Assembly: GCF_017916325.1 (NCBI RefSeq)
Contig: NC_090162.1
Location: 527,001 to 591,000 of the forward strand
DNA: 64,000 nt
Source of the DNA: Leishmania martiniquensis
Taxonomy: Eukaryota > Euglenozoa > Kinetoplastea > Trypanosomatida > Trypanosomatidae
Direction of reading: 5' to 3'
Part shown: piece after piece, positions 63,801-64,000 of the stretch
Layout: the number at the start of each line of letters is the position of its first letter
How positions within the stretch are numbered: the stretch's first letter is position 1
Position numbers and translations under genes: made by a program
Notes under the pieces: generated by a model
Seen by the model: only the letters and a program-made list of their open reading frames with translations
Told to the model about the DNA's origin: nothing
Database searches by the model: none

Positions 63801-64000
63801 CGCTCTTTTTTCGCGTTCGGGATCTTCTCGTCTCCTCTTGCGTGTCACCATTTCTGTCCATTACGGCTGCTCTCTTCCACCGTCGCGGAATAGCTTTCAT
63901 CCCTTCATTCTCTCCCCCAACCTTTCGCCTGCGCGTGTGTTTGTGTGCGTGTGTGTGTCTCGCTCGCTCGCTCTCTTCTAGTGAGCTGTCCCCTGCTTCC
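60871..64000. other. 3.1-kb gene-free right end
   Basis: 3'UTR of the coiled-coil gene followed by strongly pyrimidine-rich plus-strand sequence (62230-62480, 62930-63020, 63680-63700) and CA/TG microsatellites (61389-61408, 63068-63081). Presumably the long leader/splice region of a plus-strand gene beyond the window. No frame is convincing. Confidence 0.55.

Noticed and set aside
1..64000. CRISPR array, prophage, operon-type bacterial signals
   Set aside because: None seen; the DNA is eukaryotic trypanosomatid and bacterial ribosome-binding or terminator logic does not apply.

Overview
The window looks like nuclear chromosomal DNA of a trypanosomatid, most likely Leishmania or a close relative. 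All genes lack introns. They are arranged in two long same-strand blocks separated by long gene-free stretches full of pyrimidine tracts, dinucleotide repeats and AG acceptors, as expected for polycistronic transcription with trans-splicing. The short lysine/alanine-only histone H1 is kinetoplastid-type. The order histone H1 - WD protein - CCT-beta - arginyl-tRNA synthetase is, from memory, that of Leishmania chromosome 27; I could not check this.

Layout. Minus-strand block, right to left: ZnT5/Msc2-like zinc transporter (22650-24500), CCT-beta chaperonin (20340-21929), STRAP-like WD protein (18149-19114), a degenerate gene (about 14656-15260), histone H1 (12866-13177), a kinetoplastid protein of unknown function (9804-11360), a coiled-coil protein (7167-8408) and eIF2B-delta (2490-4511). 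Plus-strand block, left to right: ubiquitin hydrolase (26241), unknown (28722), degenerate RNase III-like protein (30544), LRR protein (31828), unknown helical protein (33959), SAM/CCCH/KH/helicase-C-like RNA-binding protein (36599), arginyl-tRNA synthetase (41392), F-box/JmjC protein (44324), membrane protein (47210), two unknowns (51461, 55932) and a coiled-coil/proline-rich protein (58867). The last 3.1 kb and the first 2.5 kb show no convincing gene.

The two blocks diverge from a 1.7 kb strand-switch region (24501-26240), the expected RNA polymerase II initiation zone. It holds a C12 tract. It also holds one arm of a 308-bp inverted repeat whose other arm lies at 16442-16749, so the repeat brackets STRAP, CCT-beta, the zinc transporter and part of the switch region. 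Sequence around the switch, including codon third positions of the flanking genes, is visibly AT-richer than the rest of the window.

The genes do not form a pathway, which is normal for these gene arrays. Several serve protein synthesis and quality control (eIF2B-delta, ArgRS, CCT-beta, ubiquitin hydrolase, a possible mitoribosomal RNase III-like protein). Others serve RNA and chromatin biology (CCCH/KH protein, JmjC protein, histone H1). Many open reading frames extend upstream only through GTG or TTG codons or translated leader sequence; the starts below are the first plausible ATG after a pyrimidine tract and AG.
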